The translations under genes were made by a program, and so were the position numbers. Shown here piece after piece: positions 1 to 11,623 of a stretch of 64,000 nt of DNA. How positions within the stretch are numbered: position 1 is the stretch's first letter; each line of letters opens with the position of its first letter. The DNA comes from Erythroxylum novogranatense. Lineage: Eukaryota > Streptophyta > Magnoliopsida > Malpighiales > Erythroxylaceae. The notes beneath the pieces were generated by a model. It was not told where the DNA came from. It did no database searches and was given only the letters and a program-made list of their open reading frames with translations. The stretch lies in contig CM057233.1 in NCBI GenBank assembly GCA_029891385.1, forward strand, positions 31,602,540-31,666,539, written 5' to 3'.

Positions 1-2049
1 TTGACATATAATTGTTTCTACCTTCATGATATGTAAGATTTCATCAAGTATTCAAAATATTCTCCTCAACTTTTCGAACACAGTCAATATATTGTCAATG
101 ATCATAGTCACTAATTGATCAAACAAAATTGGGACACTTTATTTTTCGGGGCCATTGTTAACCAAAATAGATATTGTCAAAACTCTATATACCTATGATT
201 AGTTCTCGTAATTCCTTAAGTAACTAATTCCTCAATTAGGTAATATTATCTTATGTTATTTTCAATTTCCTAATTGACTTATTTTCTCAAATGATTTTCT
301 CCATTCATACAATTTCCTCTGATTTCTCATTCACTTATTCTAATGTCTATTCATTCATACTAGTTTCTCCACACATTTCTATTTATTTGCAATCTTAACT
401 TCCTGTGTTGGTAACACATTCATCAATCAAATTTGTATCCCTTAAACATATTTACATAGAATATAATGTGGACCTAAGTTCTCCTTATATTTGCAATAAT
501 GTCTCCTCAAATTCAAGAACTCAATCACATAGTTGGATACTTTACATCAAACAAAATACATACATTCTCAGTAGCATATTCTACATCTTATGCTTAAGTC
601 TCCGTTAGGAATAGGACTTCAATATTCAATTGTGACTCATTAAAGATTCATTTATGATTTGTTTCTTCATTGATCATTCTTAAAAATTAAATCATCTAGT
701 CTGCTTAACCTAATTTGGTGAAATTCTTCTTCGAAAGAAGATTTCTCGTTACTATCATCTATGTTGTTCATGTAATCTTTATCAATCAATTGTTTTCATC
801 ATTGCTTATCAGCCATTGTTAGTACCTCAAGAAGATTTATTCCAACTATTCTTGATCTCTTAATAAGAGCAATTTCTATCATATCTTAGATGATTAGTAT
901 ATTCCTTATAATAAAACTTAGTGGAATAGTAACATATTCATTTACTCTTATACTTTGGTAAATACCATCAAGATCATTACATCTTATCTAGAGATGTGTT
1001 TATGAAAATTCACTAATTAATAACTTATGCTAAAGATACCTTAACCTCATTTGATTTTGGACAACACTTCTCTTTTTGCGCATATCCTCAATCATGGAGA
1101 CTAAGCCACGATCATGCCCTTCACTTTCTTCCTCGCATTAACACACATACTAATATCAATTCTACTCTAATTTTCCAGAATTTACCTCTTCTAATGCTAC
1201 ATCATTTCATAATAGTTCAACTACCATATTAATTGCATTAACTCTTCTCATTTGCTTTATCTTCTTTTTCTTAATCTCATTCATACATAAAATCCTATCT
1301 TAAATGCATTTCTAACTTTCTCCTAACTACATATCATTAATCTCATGTACAATCATTTATGTCTACTTCATTCCCCTTTTTTTCTTTCCTCATTTCTATC
1401 TCATCTTCCTATTGTCATTTATTTCATCTTCCATATATATATATATCCTTAGTCAATTCAGAATTATTGATGCATAATCATTATGAAATTTTGATCTTAA
1501 TTCTCTTAGTATCTTCTTATGGTGGATCATAACTCTTGTCACATTAATCAAACAACCATTTCGGTTCCAAATTCATCTTCTTAAGATCATAACAAGTTTA
1601 TGTTTTCATTACATTCTGCTTATACACTTTAATCTCATCATTTCTACTTATATCCCTATTTTACTCAAACAATCCATGAAAATACATTCACATTTATATC
1701 ACATTCAGAGATATATCACCATAGTACAATATTAGTGCATATTCAATAATGCATCCTCCAATATAATTGTATTGAATCATTATATATCATATCTAACCAT
1801 ATACTATTTCCCATTTCTAATTATCCATAACTTTCATTTTCTCACATTCTAAAAGAGCATCATTCTTCTTACTAATTCTGTCAGCTCAAACTCTTAACAT
1901 ATGCTCATAAGTGTGACTCAAACAAATGCGACTCAGACTAGGGATCAGTTGTTACTGTCTACTATGACATAACTAAAATGCATGTAATTTGACACATATT
2001 TTTTAAAAAAGCCCATGTAAGAGCTAATTCTAGGCTCTGATACCAAAAC
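1..2049 (-). mobile_element. Internal region of a non-coding Tekay-like LTR element (left part outside window)
   Basis: AT-rich DNA with no ORF resembling gag or pol on either strand. It abuts a primer-binding site at 2033-2045 and the LTR at 2050-5988, so on the minus strand it is the start of an internal region. A block at about 1920-1990 is closely similar to 26600-26665, which holds the same place next to the PBS of the nested element at 19211-30650. This leader block begins like an ATG reading frame but has the same stop (CCC TAG in element sense) in both copies. I infer a non-autonomous element of the same family; the rest lies beyond the window. Confidence 0.6.
2033..2045 (-). other. 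Primer-binding site (initiator tRNA-Met type)
   Basis: On the minus strand the sequence reads TGGTATCAGAGCC, the usual plant PBS complementary to the 3' end of initiator tRNA-Met. It lies 4 nt from the LTR end at 2050, the normal spacing. It sets the orientation (minus) and the LTR border. Confidence 0.85.
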
Positions 2050-5000
2050 TGTGGCACTCTACTCTCGCAAGACATGTACTCAACATCCTGAGTGATACTA
2101 GAACAATCAATCAGTTAAATACTCAAAATTTAATACAATTTTTTTTTCAAAATTTCACACGCATACATGGAAATCAATAATCAAATTCGGGCCCATACTT
2201 TTATTCCATAAACATAGAAATCACAATTATTATTATTACCCTTTGATCAATCTCATTTACAAAACATTTCTAATTTTGAAAGTTATTACATACCGAAATA
2301 TTCAAATACACGTTGTACAGAAATTGTAGAATACACAATTTGATACAAAAATAAGAAAACAAATGCATACATAAATTGATCCCGACCTCTATCTCTTAAT
2401 TAAAAGCGGTGTTTATACTTTTGATTGCCTAATGGGTAACTCTTCTAAGCCTGAAAAATGTTGAAAATTTTGGATGAGTTTTGCAAACTCAGTGAGTGAC
2501 TATCCTCGATGACTCACTCAATCACATAACACATACAATTCATAAAATCGCATTCATTTCATATTCACTTTAGATATATTTCACATTTAGAAATCATTCA
2601 AACTATTTAAATCATACATATCACATGCATATGCAATGTTTATGAGACTCACTTTCAAGTTGTTACTTTGTTATGACCTAGTGTCTTTTTCACTAGCCCA
2701 TATCCTTCAATAGATATTGGGCTGGCCCATAATCCTTGTGGATGCTGAGTTGAATCAGATAATGTCTCATATCTCTTAGTGGATACTAAGTACATTCATA
2801 ACTCAGCCTGAGGCTCTTATCACATATCGAGCTTTAAGCTCTTTTTCACTAGCGACTCTGGTCACAACTGCCTTTATCTTTCATGCATTCATGTAATGAA
2901 ATTCATCAATCATATATGCTCAATCAATCACTTTCTTTCAATTTACACATTTCATCGAACCTAAGCCCAGCATTCAACATCTAAGTTGAGAATACACTTA
3001 TTTTTTCTCATTCACATACAAGTAGCACTTCAATAACACATTTATGCATCAAGTCTCAAACCTTCATTGTCTGGCATGAACATAAGAAAATCACATGCCT
3101 ATAAATTATATTCAAATTGCATAATAATCATAACCGTAGTCATTTAATGCGGAATTTGAAATTAGAACAAACAATGAAATGATATCATCTAGGTCGACTC
3201 ATAATACACTCCAAATTAGCATCTGCTTCTAAGATTTGGAAATGTCTAAATGTGGACGTTTATCCTACACATCCAACTTATGCAATACACACATTGCACA
3301 CACTCACATTAATAACTTTGCACAATTATAAGCATTCATTTATGCACAAATGTGTATACGGATTAAGTACAATGCATGCTCAATGATAATCCTGGGTATA
3401 TTATCAAATTTCACACTTTATCTACATTCTCATTTTATAACTTAATTACTCATCATTTCATTTTTAGCATTATTTGCTCTCAAAATATCAAATTCTCATT
3501 CACTTTTAGTTAATACCTATTACTCATTTTCTTTGAATCACAACTACAATCATATGAACCTCTTCATTTCCATTATAAACATGTTTTTGATGCCTTAATA
3601 ACAACAATTCATTCACTAACATTAATATATAATCATACGGTATCCAAACTCTCATTCTTTCTTATAAATTCTCCAAATTTCTAGACCTTCAGGTCTATTT
3701 TTTTTAGACATTCTAACAAAGAAAACGAAGTAATTTGGCAACACTTTCTTCTAAAAAAATTGTTACTCATTGTCTTAAGTTTCTAATGACACCAAGATCA
3801 CTCAATTTGGTTTAGTAACCTGAAATTTATACCCCAAACATTTTTTATCTATTCTTATACTGAAACAGTATCCTGTACTCAAATTTAATTTAAAATTTGG
3901 AATTATAGAGACAGAATTAAAAATAGATTTCTTTAGACAATTTGTAGCTCTGTCTTTTGTTTACTCCAAATTAAAAATCATTCTATCTGGATAACTACAG
4001 AAGAAGTTATATGCAAAAGAAGGAAGGATGTTCAAGGTGCAAAAACCTCTCCGGTGCACGATCATGCATTTTTAACCCAACTAAAATTAAGTCACAGTCG
4101 TGCAACATCAGTGTATGGTTGTGCATCCCAAAATAATCAAGTCACAAACATGCAACCATAATGCACGCCCATGCACACGCCAACAAATAAGTCACGACTG
4201 TGCAACCTTAACGCATAGCCATGCACACCCAATCTCTATAACTAATTTTCATCCCAATTTTATCACTCAATCTCTCCATATGATTTCATATTATTATTAT
4301 TTTTGGTGGAGATGTAGAACAATGTGTTTCGAATTTAATGGTTAAAGTTATAGCCAAAATACTGAAGGATGTTTGAAAATAGTCTCCTTTCGGTAGCTAT
4401 AGAAGTCACGATTGTACAAACACACGATCATGCTTCTTCAAATTTTTCTCGAAGTCACGATCACGATCATGCAGAATCACGATTGTGCTTCCTCTTCTTC
4501 CTTCCGAACTGCAGCTTCCATTTTTCTCTTCTTCATTTTCATTTCTTAATTCCTCCATTTCTAACTTACATCTCCATTTCCATTTCACCATTTGGACTCT
4601 CATTTAGCTCTAAACATTCAAAAATCAATCAAAAATCCAGATTTAACACCAATATCACAAACCAAAAATTCTCACATATTTTCTTCATTTTACTGCACTA
4701 TTTCACTTTCTTTTTTTCCCTTTTTATGCACATTCAATTTCTGCATTCTCTTCCTTTCCACCTCAAACTTTCATTTCAAATAATTCATTCTCATTCCCAA
4801 ACATCACCATATACCTATTATTTAACTCTAAATTCTTTTTCTTATTCATCTCTAAAACACCCCAAATATTCAGTCATACACAGTCACTTGTGTATCTACA
4901 GTAAACAGAGCATATATGAATATCATCTTTAATGAATTTATGCACTAATTTCATACACATTTTTGTTGTTCTTTCAACTCCAAAAATCATTTCTACACTA

Positions 5001-5988
5001 TCTTATAAAATTTTGATCATCAAAACCCACAAACAAAAATATCAATATATTCATCTTATACTCACGGTATACATGAAAATGTCCATTTTTCCCTTGTTCA
5101 TGTCACGACAAAAAATCACCATTTTTGTTTCATAAACCAATAACTCTAAAGGATTTACAAGACAGTTGATAAAACTCCAAAATCTTCAAAAACTCAAGAA
5201 GCCCTAATTTTCTTACAATTCACATACACCATTATAGAGGTTGGCAAGTTTCGGTTTTTCTTGAGGCAAATGGAAGAAAACCGAAGTTAGGAGTAGAAAA
5301 AGATAGATGAAAACAAGGTTTAACTTTGGTGGAGGTCTGATGAAAAACTCTGTGTTAATGAAGAACTTGAGAAAGAAGCTACGAGAAAGATGAAGCTAAG
5401 AGTACTGTACTTGGTCTTTCAAAGTAATTGTATGCTAAAACTTGAAATAGACAAGTGACACTTGTCATTTATCTAACATTTAAAGCTTTAACTAAGTTCT
5501 TATTGAACTAGTCCCATAACTCTCATCTTTCATTCCAATCATCTCTAAAATTCTCAATATCAGTAACTCACAAATTCTAAAGTCATGTCCAAATTTTCAA
5601 TATCATTTTTTTAACAATTCTCTAATATCATTTGATTACTATTTCTATTTCTATTTATCAATTTACTTGCCTCTTGGCATTTTCCCTAGTCTAATAATAC
5701 TCAATATTTTTGGAAATTTTTTTCCAAAATTTACCAAAAATTCTAAATCAATACATATATTATCTGTAATTCATAATTCTCATATAATCACATTTATAAT
5801 CAATTATACCCGGAAATTGTCACTGAATGCATATACGGTCATTTTAAAGTGTGCAAAAATTCAAATTCACGTGTGTATATGCTAACAATATGCATAAGCA
5901 TGAAATACATTTTTCTTAAATCTCTTTTTGATCTCTGATGTACCATATTTTAGGGTTCTAACCCTTAGTATGGGAATGAGATGTTACA
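2050..5988 (-). mobile_element. 5' LTR (3.94 kb) of the minus-strand non-coding element
   Basis: In element sense the LTR begins TGTAACATCTCA at 5988 and ends GTGCCACA at 2050, beside the PBS. Its 3939 bp is close to the 3943 and 3924 bp LTRs of the nested element, and the first 12 bases are the same. A perfect inverted repeat, ACAAGTG-A-CACTTGT, is at 5451-5465 in the presumed U3. Splice-like signals in element sense are a donor GTAAGA near 5218 and a strong acceptor TTTTTCAG with exon start at 2450. The middle micro-exon is degenerate here: around 3180-3235 the expected donor reads ATGAGT. An array of short near-palindromes occupies 4045-4500. Long reading frames in this LTR are low-complexity and not genes. 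Confidence 0.75.
4045..4500. repeat. Array of short CACGA/CATGC near-palindromic motifs
   Basis: Motifs such as GTGCACGATCATGCAT, CACAGTCGTGC, CACGACTGTGC and CACGATCATGC recur every 20-40 bp in two blocks (about 4045-4235 and 4405-4495). Each is an imperfect inverted repeat centred on a CG or TG step. The block lies in the region that would be intron 1 of the LTR leader. A related array sits at 63590-63990 in another LTR. No coding potential is evident. Confidence 0.6.
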
Positions 5989-7010
5989 ATATTCGTCATA
6001 ATTATACAACTCATTACAATAATCCATTTCTTATCCCATAATTTCGACCAAGCCTTATCCAATATACATCTTCTTCATTTTTCTTCATCAATTCACATTA
6101 TATGTATACAATTGAGACTATAGAATTCATTTAAATAATCAATTTCAAATGATATTAAAAAATTCACAATCTTTCACCAAAAAGAGAACATTTCGATTTT
6201 GGCTAAAGGGAACTTCTCCATGACTCATTTCATTCATCTAGACCATGTTTTATGAATATTCAAGTATGGAGAACAACATATCTTAACACCAAACCAAAAA
6301 TCACAATGTAGAGACAGATGAGACAAATTTTACCTAAACCTTCCTTTGGTGATATATTAAAATCCTTTAAGAATTTCTCAAATATAATGACGGATTTGAG
6401 CTCCTAGGTCCCAAATTAACTTAAAACACCTTGATTTGGGTTGGAGAATAAAACAAAAGGGGTAGAATTTTAGTGATGGCTGAAAATAGGTTCTTCTCCT
6501 CCTCTCTTCTCCTTTCTTTTAATTAAAACAAAATGTTTCAAGTCTTTAATGGTGGGAAGCATGACCATACATGAAGAAGGGTCTAGAATATTGACTCTTC
6601 TTTGACCAAATATGTTGAAATTACCTTTTTACACTTAGTTTATGTGAAATTACCATTATACCCTTTAAATTTTTCCTAAATTTGCAACTAAGCCCAAAAT
6701 TTGGGAATGACCAAAACTTTTATTTTTATTTTGGTCCCCGAACTTTTGAAAATAATAACTAAATCCCTTAAATTTATAAAATTACATATTGATCCTATAA
6801 GAATTGAAAAATTACAATTAAGTTCTTTAACTTTTAACAATTGACAAATAAGCCCAGGTGTTAGAACACATTTAACTCAGCCACCAGGGTCATACCCATC
6901 CAATAGACTCAGTTTTACACACTTAGAAGATTATATGTAAGAAATCTCTAAGAATTCGCATACCGATGAACTCTAAGTTCATGTAAGGACATACAACATG
7001 ATAAATCACT
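5989..7010 (-). mobile_element. Relic LTR fragment, cut by two later insertions
   Basis: This looks like the left part of an older minus-strand LTR. A purine-rich stretch in minus sense (around 6480-6530) is followed by a donor-like GTTTAG|GTAAAA with exon end at 6334, the same arrangement as exon 1 in the other LTRs here. The left side is cut by the LTR border at 5988. The right side is cut at 7016 by a solo LTR and resumes at 9206. No ORF of note. Family assignment is tentative. Confidence 0.45.
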
Positions 7011-8050
7011 GACATTGTTGGGCTCGGGTCCCGGATCTCCGATTCCCGAGGCGGCCCCTCGGGTTGCGCCAACGACGGGCGCTCGAATACGAGCGGACCC
7101 GATCCCAACATCCATACATACATAAACACAATTCGATTCACACATACATATATCAATACATACGCGCATTCTACACATGCATTCTAAACATACATTCATC
7201 GTTCCAATTTCGTAGATCATCTGTCATTCTCATTCGAAGAAATTCACCAAATAGTCTCAAAATATAGCACAATACAAATGAAAGTAAATCCCAAAATACA
7301 AAAGTATGCTCCATGATGAAATGCTGACGGGCTAACCAAAGTACTAACTTAATACAAGGTTTCTAACTAGCTTGAAGTTTCCGATGCCTTGCAAGGTCGA
7401 CAATCGTCTCGATCTGCACCTGAGGAGGGGAGAGTAATGGGGTGAGTTGCGAAGCTCAGTGGCATATACGTTTATAGCCATTGGCAACGATCCACACAAT
7501 CAAGCAATATCCATATATCACTAGCAAATCAAAATTCATCAATTTATTCACATTTATATGAACATAGGTCATGCATTTTCTATTTCTCAACATAATAATC
7601 ATTATGCAACAAGTCTGTCAAATCCATCATGTATTATGCTCAACAAATCGATCGTGTATGTATAAACAATTGGCTCGAGAGTTTCGTAAACGATCCGGAT
7701 AAACCGAAGTTAAATCCGTAAACTATCCGAGTCCGATTTCTCAAGGATCTCGTGGCCTCAAGCGAGCGGTAGAGAGAAGGCTTTATGTCGGCGCACGTGA
7801 CTCCATCCGTAACTCTCTTACCCAAACAAATCACATAATCCATTCGATTCATGCTCAAAGCATTTTTCACATTGTTCTAAATTCTCATTCTTGTCCATTG
7901 CCATAAGGCCTATCAAACCATGCATAATTTTAATCATAATGCAAGTTCAATATTCTTATAGATTTCAACACAAGTAATGTCACATAAAGCAAGCAAGCAT
8001 ACATCAGGCCATTTGCCCATACACACAATAACCATAAACATATTACCCAC

Positions 8051-8120
8051 CTAATATCGCTTGAGTATCAGACTCACTGCTGTCCTTCCTCTTACGATTG
8101 GGTCAAATCAGCTTGGTTCC
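8051..8120 (-). other. Putative 70-nt LTR leader micro-exon
   Basis: In minus sense, TTATTATAG is followed by 70 nt and then GTGGGTAA. These are a good acceptor and donor. Position and size match micro-exons of 65-76 nt in three other LTR lineages here. Splicing is inferred; no transcript is available. Confidence 0.45.
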
Positions 8121-8384
8121 CTATAATAAACCAAGTTCTCATTTAATCAGTATCCACAGAAAATAATCACAGTTTGGAAAGCCAAAATAAAGCATTAAAA
8201 GTCTACATTCGACTTCCTCATAAAATTTCGAACCCTTACAGACTAATTCCGAACTTCCCTTCTTCATAGAACTTGTAGCCCTTTATTTCTAGGTCACAAC
8301 GGATCAAGAATCACCTCAATTGGACATCTACACCAAAAGATATGCCCAAAATACTAAAAATTTCACTTTCGGACAATGGGGGTC

Positions 8385-8575
8385 TCATGGCGAAGGGCGC
8401 TTGCATGGCGAACAACAACTTCGTCGCGTCACTTCGCCGCGACGAAGGCGTCGTCATCGGCGTCGCATCACTCGACGCCGCGACGCGTGCACACTCGCAT
8501 GCATTGCGGTGTGCGTTTTCGCACGCGCCGCGACGATACACTGGTGGCACGCGACGTGCGGGTCGGAGTTGCCAC
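8385..8575. repeat. CpG-rich hairpin island inside the solo LTR
   Basis: A strongly GC- and CpG-rich block in otherwise AT-rich DNA. It contains a perfect inverted repeat at 8419-8447 with arms CTTCGTCGCG and CGCGACGAAG and a 9-nt spacer. Further GCG/CGC repeats follow. Overlapping ORFs across it (8311-8690, both strands) arise from lack of stops and match nothing I recognise. It lies within the presumed intron 1 of the LTR leader. Confidence 0.65.
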
Positions 8576-9205
8576 TCTGAACCCCTGTTTTCTGCAATTT
8601 CCGACTTTAATCTCTTCCCAAACTCAAATGCAACAAAACCAAACTATAGATCAAGTCTCAAACTACATTTCTAACCCATTAACAACTTAAAACCATGCAC
8701 AAAACCAGTAACCCAACGAAATCTAACCCTCTTTCCTTTCAAACCCTAAAACCACCGATTCTGCTACTATCAACCTATCCTTAGGTTTAATCCAACCGAA
8801 ACAAGGTTAAACAAAGCATAAAGTACCCGGAAATAGCTACAAACTGTCGGAAAACTTCCACGATCGAAATCTCTTTTCTCTTCTCCTTCCTTCACCACCG
8901 ACGGCACACTCTCCTTCTTTCCTCTATTTCCTCTTCTTTCCTTTTTCTAATTTCTTTCTCTTAAACCTAAAGGAATGGGATAAAGACCATAATACCCCTC
9001 TTAGCTAAGCCCAAATCCATTTCAACATAAGTAAACTTTCCAAAATGCCCTCATAAACTTTTACCCGTTAATTCTCATTCAACCGTACTAAACTCAAATA
9101 AATCCACTAATGTTCTCAATTTAATCAATTCAAGGCATAAAACCACAATTATCACAATTCATGTTTAATATCATCATAAAAAAATTTTGGGGTCTAACAG
9201 ACATA

Positions 9206-9325
9206 TATATCCAAAGGATTTAAATACATCTTTAAACTCATATACTGCCATGCATATATCAATATATAATAGTATTTCCAAGTACAAACTAATACAAAAA
9301 GGCTCAGAAAGTCCGGCGTTACAAA
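9206..9325 (-). mobile_element. Right remainder of the relic LTR split by the solo LTR
   Basis: This continues the 5989-7010 fragment across the GACAT target site. It is short, AT-rich and lacks an ORF. Its end near 9325 is set only by the start of protease-like sequence, so the border is approximate. Confidence 0.35.
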
Positions 9326-9337
9326 CCTAAACCAACT

Positions 9338-9661
9338 ATGAAGAAAATTCAATTTGTAGATAGGTCAATTAGGTATCTTAAGAGCATTATAAAAGATAAT
9401 TTGGTTAAGATTGACAAGTTCACATTCCTTATAGAATTTATAGTTATCGATATGAATGATGATATAATGGTTCCTTTGATCTTTGGACAACCTTTCCTTG
9501 TTATTACTAAGGCTATAATAGATGTATGTGGTGAAAATTTAATTCTAAGGATATATAAAAAGGAAACAACTTTTAAGATATCCAAATCCATGAGACATCC
9601 CTACACAAATAATACTAATGATGATACTTATTTTTCTATAATAAGACCACAAGTAGGATGA
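9338..9661 (+). pseudogene. Athila/Tat-type Ty3/gypsy aspartic protease remnant
   Basis: A 107-residue frame matches the protease region of Athila/Tat-lineage gypsy elements. Visible are the DRSIRYLKSIIKD segment, a VKIDKF-type stretch, and VPLIFGQPFLV corresponding to the usual VPLILGRPFLA block. The catalytic Asp motif would lie upstream and is absent, and no RT or integrase follows. It is therefore an isolated fragment of a heavily deleted plus-strand element. Family assignment is solid; exact lineage is not. Confidence 0.75.
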
Positions 9662-10900
9662 CAAACTATAAGGAGAATGAGAGATTAAAAAAGAGGAGAA
9701 TCAAGCCTTCATTTAAGGAGCCACTAGGATTAAGGGCTTGAGTATGGAGTTCATCTAAAAGACTCATGAATAAGAGGTTGTCAGGAGGCAAGCTAATGAT
9801 TTATGTGTTTCTATTTCAGTGTGGTATTTTGGGAAAACTGTTAACATTAGTTTTTAATATGTTTTTAGTTGTTTTTATTTTTTTCATGTTTTTAATTTAA
9901 AAGAAGTTTAAAGTCTTGGATTCAGGTGTAACCAAACTAATTTTGTTTGATCGAGCTACAAGCCAAAAATGGTTGGTCCAAGCTAGACCGTTACTTAAAA
10001 AACAATTTCATTTTGCCAAAAACGACGTTGGGCCACAGGTTGGGCCATAGGCCAGTCTATCTCAGCCCGTTGGGCCAGGTTGGGCCACTGGCTTGACCTT
10101 ACCCATTGACATTCCTAATTATATATGTATATCCTTTTATTATTAATGGAGTACCAACTATCCTAATTTTCCCTTCTTCCTTTTTCTATTTTTCATTATT
10201 TTTGTATGTTGTGTACATTAAGGGCAATGTATAACTCAAGTCTAGGGGTGGGAATTAAGTACTTATGTTCATCAAATTTGTTATAATTAGTTTAATAGGA
10301 AACAACTTTAGGAAATTTTTTAACTTTGAAAGAATATTGATCGTGATGATTCATTACAATTTTGGTTGTTATTGTAATTTGATTTGTTTAGGCATATAGT
10401 AATGAGCATTAATGATTAAACTAATTTTAATTTGTTTCATTAATTTTGAAAATGGATACTTGATTTGCATATAGTACTTTTGTATAATTTGGATTATTTT
10501 AATCATTTTCAAAAATTAAATTAAAAAATGTGAATTAGTGAGTATTAAACAAATTTTAAATTAAGTGAAAGGGTTAAAGTTCAAGAGTGATGCTAATAAC
10601 CATTTGAAATAGTGATCTAATTGAGAAATCGATAGTATTCATGACAATGCATTTACTTTCAGGTACAGTTGAATCTATACATCAAGGACATAAAATATCG
10701 TCTTATTATGTTTCTTTCCAATATGCTATTATCCTGGAGAGGTTACAGAAATATCTTGCGTGGATAAACATGATGATATAACCTTGACAGGGCCTAACAA
10801 ACTTTTATTTTCATTCACATACTTGATTCTTCTTAGTTGCACTGCGTCTTTCTATTTCAATATGAAATAAGTGTTTACGATAAACACCAGCTTTTATTTT
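9662..10900 (+). mobile_element. 3' non-coding remnant of the Athila/Tat-like element, then AT-rich DNA
   Basis: After the protease fragment the DNA has no frame of note. Around 10220-10255 the phrase GGGCAATGTATAACTC-AAGTCTAGGGGTGGG resembles the purine-rich block that follows pol in Athila/Tat elements (typically GACAATGT...AAGTSTGGGG). Beyond about 10260 nothing specific can be assigned. Confidence 0.4.
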
Positions 10901-10939
10901 TTGGTAGGATATTGATTGACTAAAGAACACAAACTAAAA

Positions 10940-11210
10940 CTTAAACTATACGCAAAAACCTAATCTTCCAGTTCGTGAAGACAAGGCTTGTAAAGACAAG
11001 AATGTCTTCAGGATAAAGCCTCCATTAGATCAACATGTCTCATTAAATGACATGAAGAGAAAAATAGTACTCTACTCTATGCTACATTAAAGAGACGTGA
11101 AGCTGAGAATAAAATAAGGCTTCACAATAAATGTGTGAAAACAAGCCTCCATTAAATGCCTCCACCCCACATTAAATGACGTGAAGACAATTTAAACTAA
11201 AACCATTTGC
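10940..11210. repeat. Degenerate repeat block with CATTAAATGACxTGAAGA units
   Basis: Units such as CATTAAATGACATGAAGA, CATTAAAGAGACGTGAAG and CATTAAATGACGTGAAGA recur at irregular spacing, mixed with GCCTCCATTA. Similar phrases occur at 43300-43480, so this is a dispersed repeat. It ends about 120 bp upstream of the CLE gene and may form part of its promoter. TE family unknown. Confidence 0.5.
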
Positions 11211-11335
11211 AAGCTTTAGTACAGGGATTCAATGAAAGAAACAATAAGGTTCACCATCCTAGTCCTTAACATCTCTTGCTTACACCAGTCTACTAACTTC
11301 TCATGCGCAACTACTGATAAACGTTTTACATTGAA

Positions 11336-11623
11336 ATGACTCCTAAAACCAAGTTCTACATTTTCTTGTTCGTAGCTATCTTCGTATTCTCAGTTGTCAT
11401 AGAAGAAGCTTCTGATTGCCATGGTAGGCTGAGGTGCTTCCATGAAGAAACGGTGTCTAGCAGAAAGGTTCTAAGAATTATCTTAAAGAGTGGTGGCACA
11501 CATGCGTCAATGATCACCGAGGATGGTGAAAAGTCGATGGCTAAAGATTTGAGGAATGCTCCCTCTGGTCCAGATCCTTTGCACCATAATGGTGGCACTT
11601 ACAAGAAGCCTAGAATTCCATGA
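11336..11623 (+). CDS. CLE-family (CLV3-like) signalling peptide precursor
   Basis: A single-exon, 95-residue secreted prepropeptide. Residues 1 to about 26 form a signal peptide: basic start MTPKTK, then hydrophobic IFLFVAIFVFSVV, then small and acidic residues. The middle is variable and charged. Residues 73-84 are a CLE motif, RNAPSGPDPLHH, one residue off the CLE consensus at position 3 (Ala for the usual Val) and close to CLV3. A short basic tail, NGGTYKKPRIP, follows, as in CLV3-type precursors. CLE peptides are cut out, hydroxylated on Pro and sensed by LRR receptor kinases of the CLV1 type to control meristem or vascular cell fate. The ATG at 11336 is the only one placing the signal peptide in front. 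AATAAA at 11949-11954 is a possible polyadenylation signal. No clear TATA box is seen. It lies 860 bp from a retrotransposon. Whether it is expressed, or is CLV3 itself, cannot be told. Confidence 0.82.
   Translation: MTPKTKFYIFLFVAIFVFSVVIEEASDCHGRLRCFHEETVSSRKVLRIILKSGGTHASMITEDGEKSMAKDLRNAPSGPDPLHHNGGTYKKPRIP

Larger units (their letters stand above)
7016..9200 (-). mobile_element. Solo LTR (2185 bp) with perfect TSD GACAT
   Basis: The element runs from TGTTGGGCTCGG to GGGGTCTAACA, with TG...CA ends and mirrored TGTT/AACA termini. It is flanked by identical 5-bp repeats GACAT at 7011-7015 and 9201-9205. No second LTR or internal region exists, so it is a solo LTR left by recombination. 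Orientation is inferred as minus from the order of blocks shared with the other LTRs. Splice-like signals in minus sense are a weak donor with exon end at 8827, acceptor TTATTATAG with exon 8120-8051 (70 nt), donor GTGGGTAA, and acceptor CCCTCCTCAG with exon start at 7419. A CpG-rich hairpin island lies at 8385-8575. Confidence 0.9.

Noticed and set aside
4369..4932. 187-codon ORF
   Set aside because: It lies inside an LTR, is low-complexity (Ser, His, Phe, Ile-rich) and results from few stops in a pyrimidine-rich strand.
8311..8690. Overlapping ORFs on both strands in a GC-rich island
   Set aside because: They come from repeats of GCG/CGC in the solo LTR; no domain is seen and all frames are equally open.
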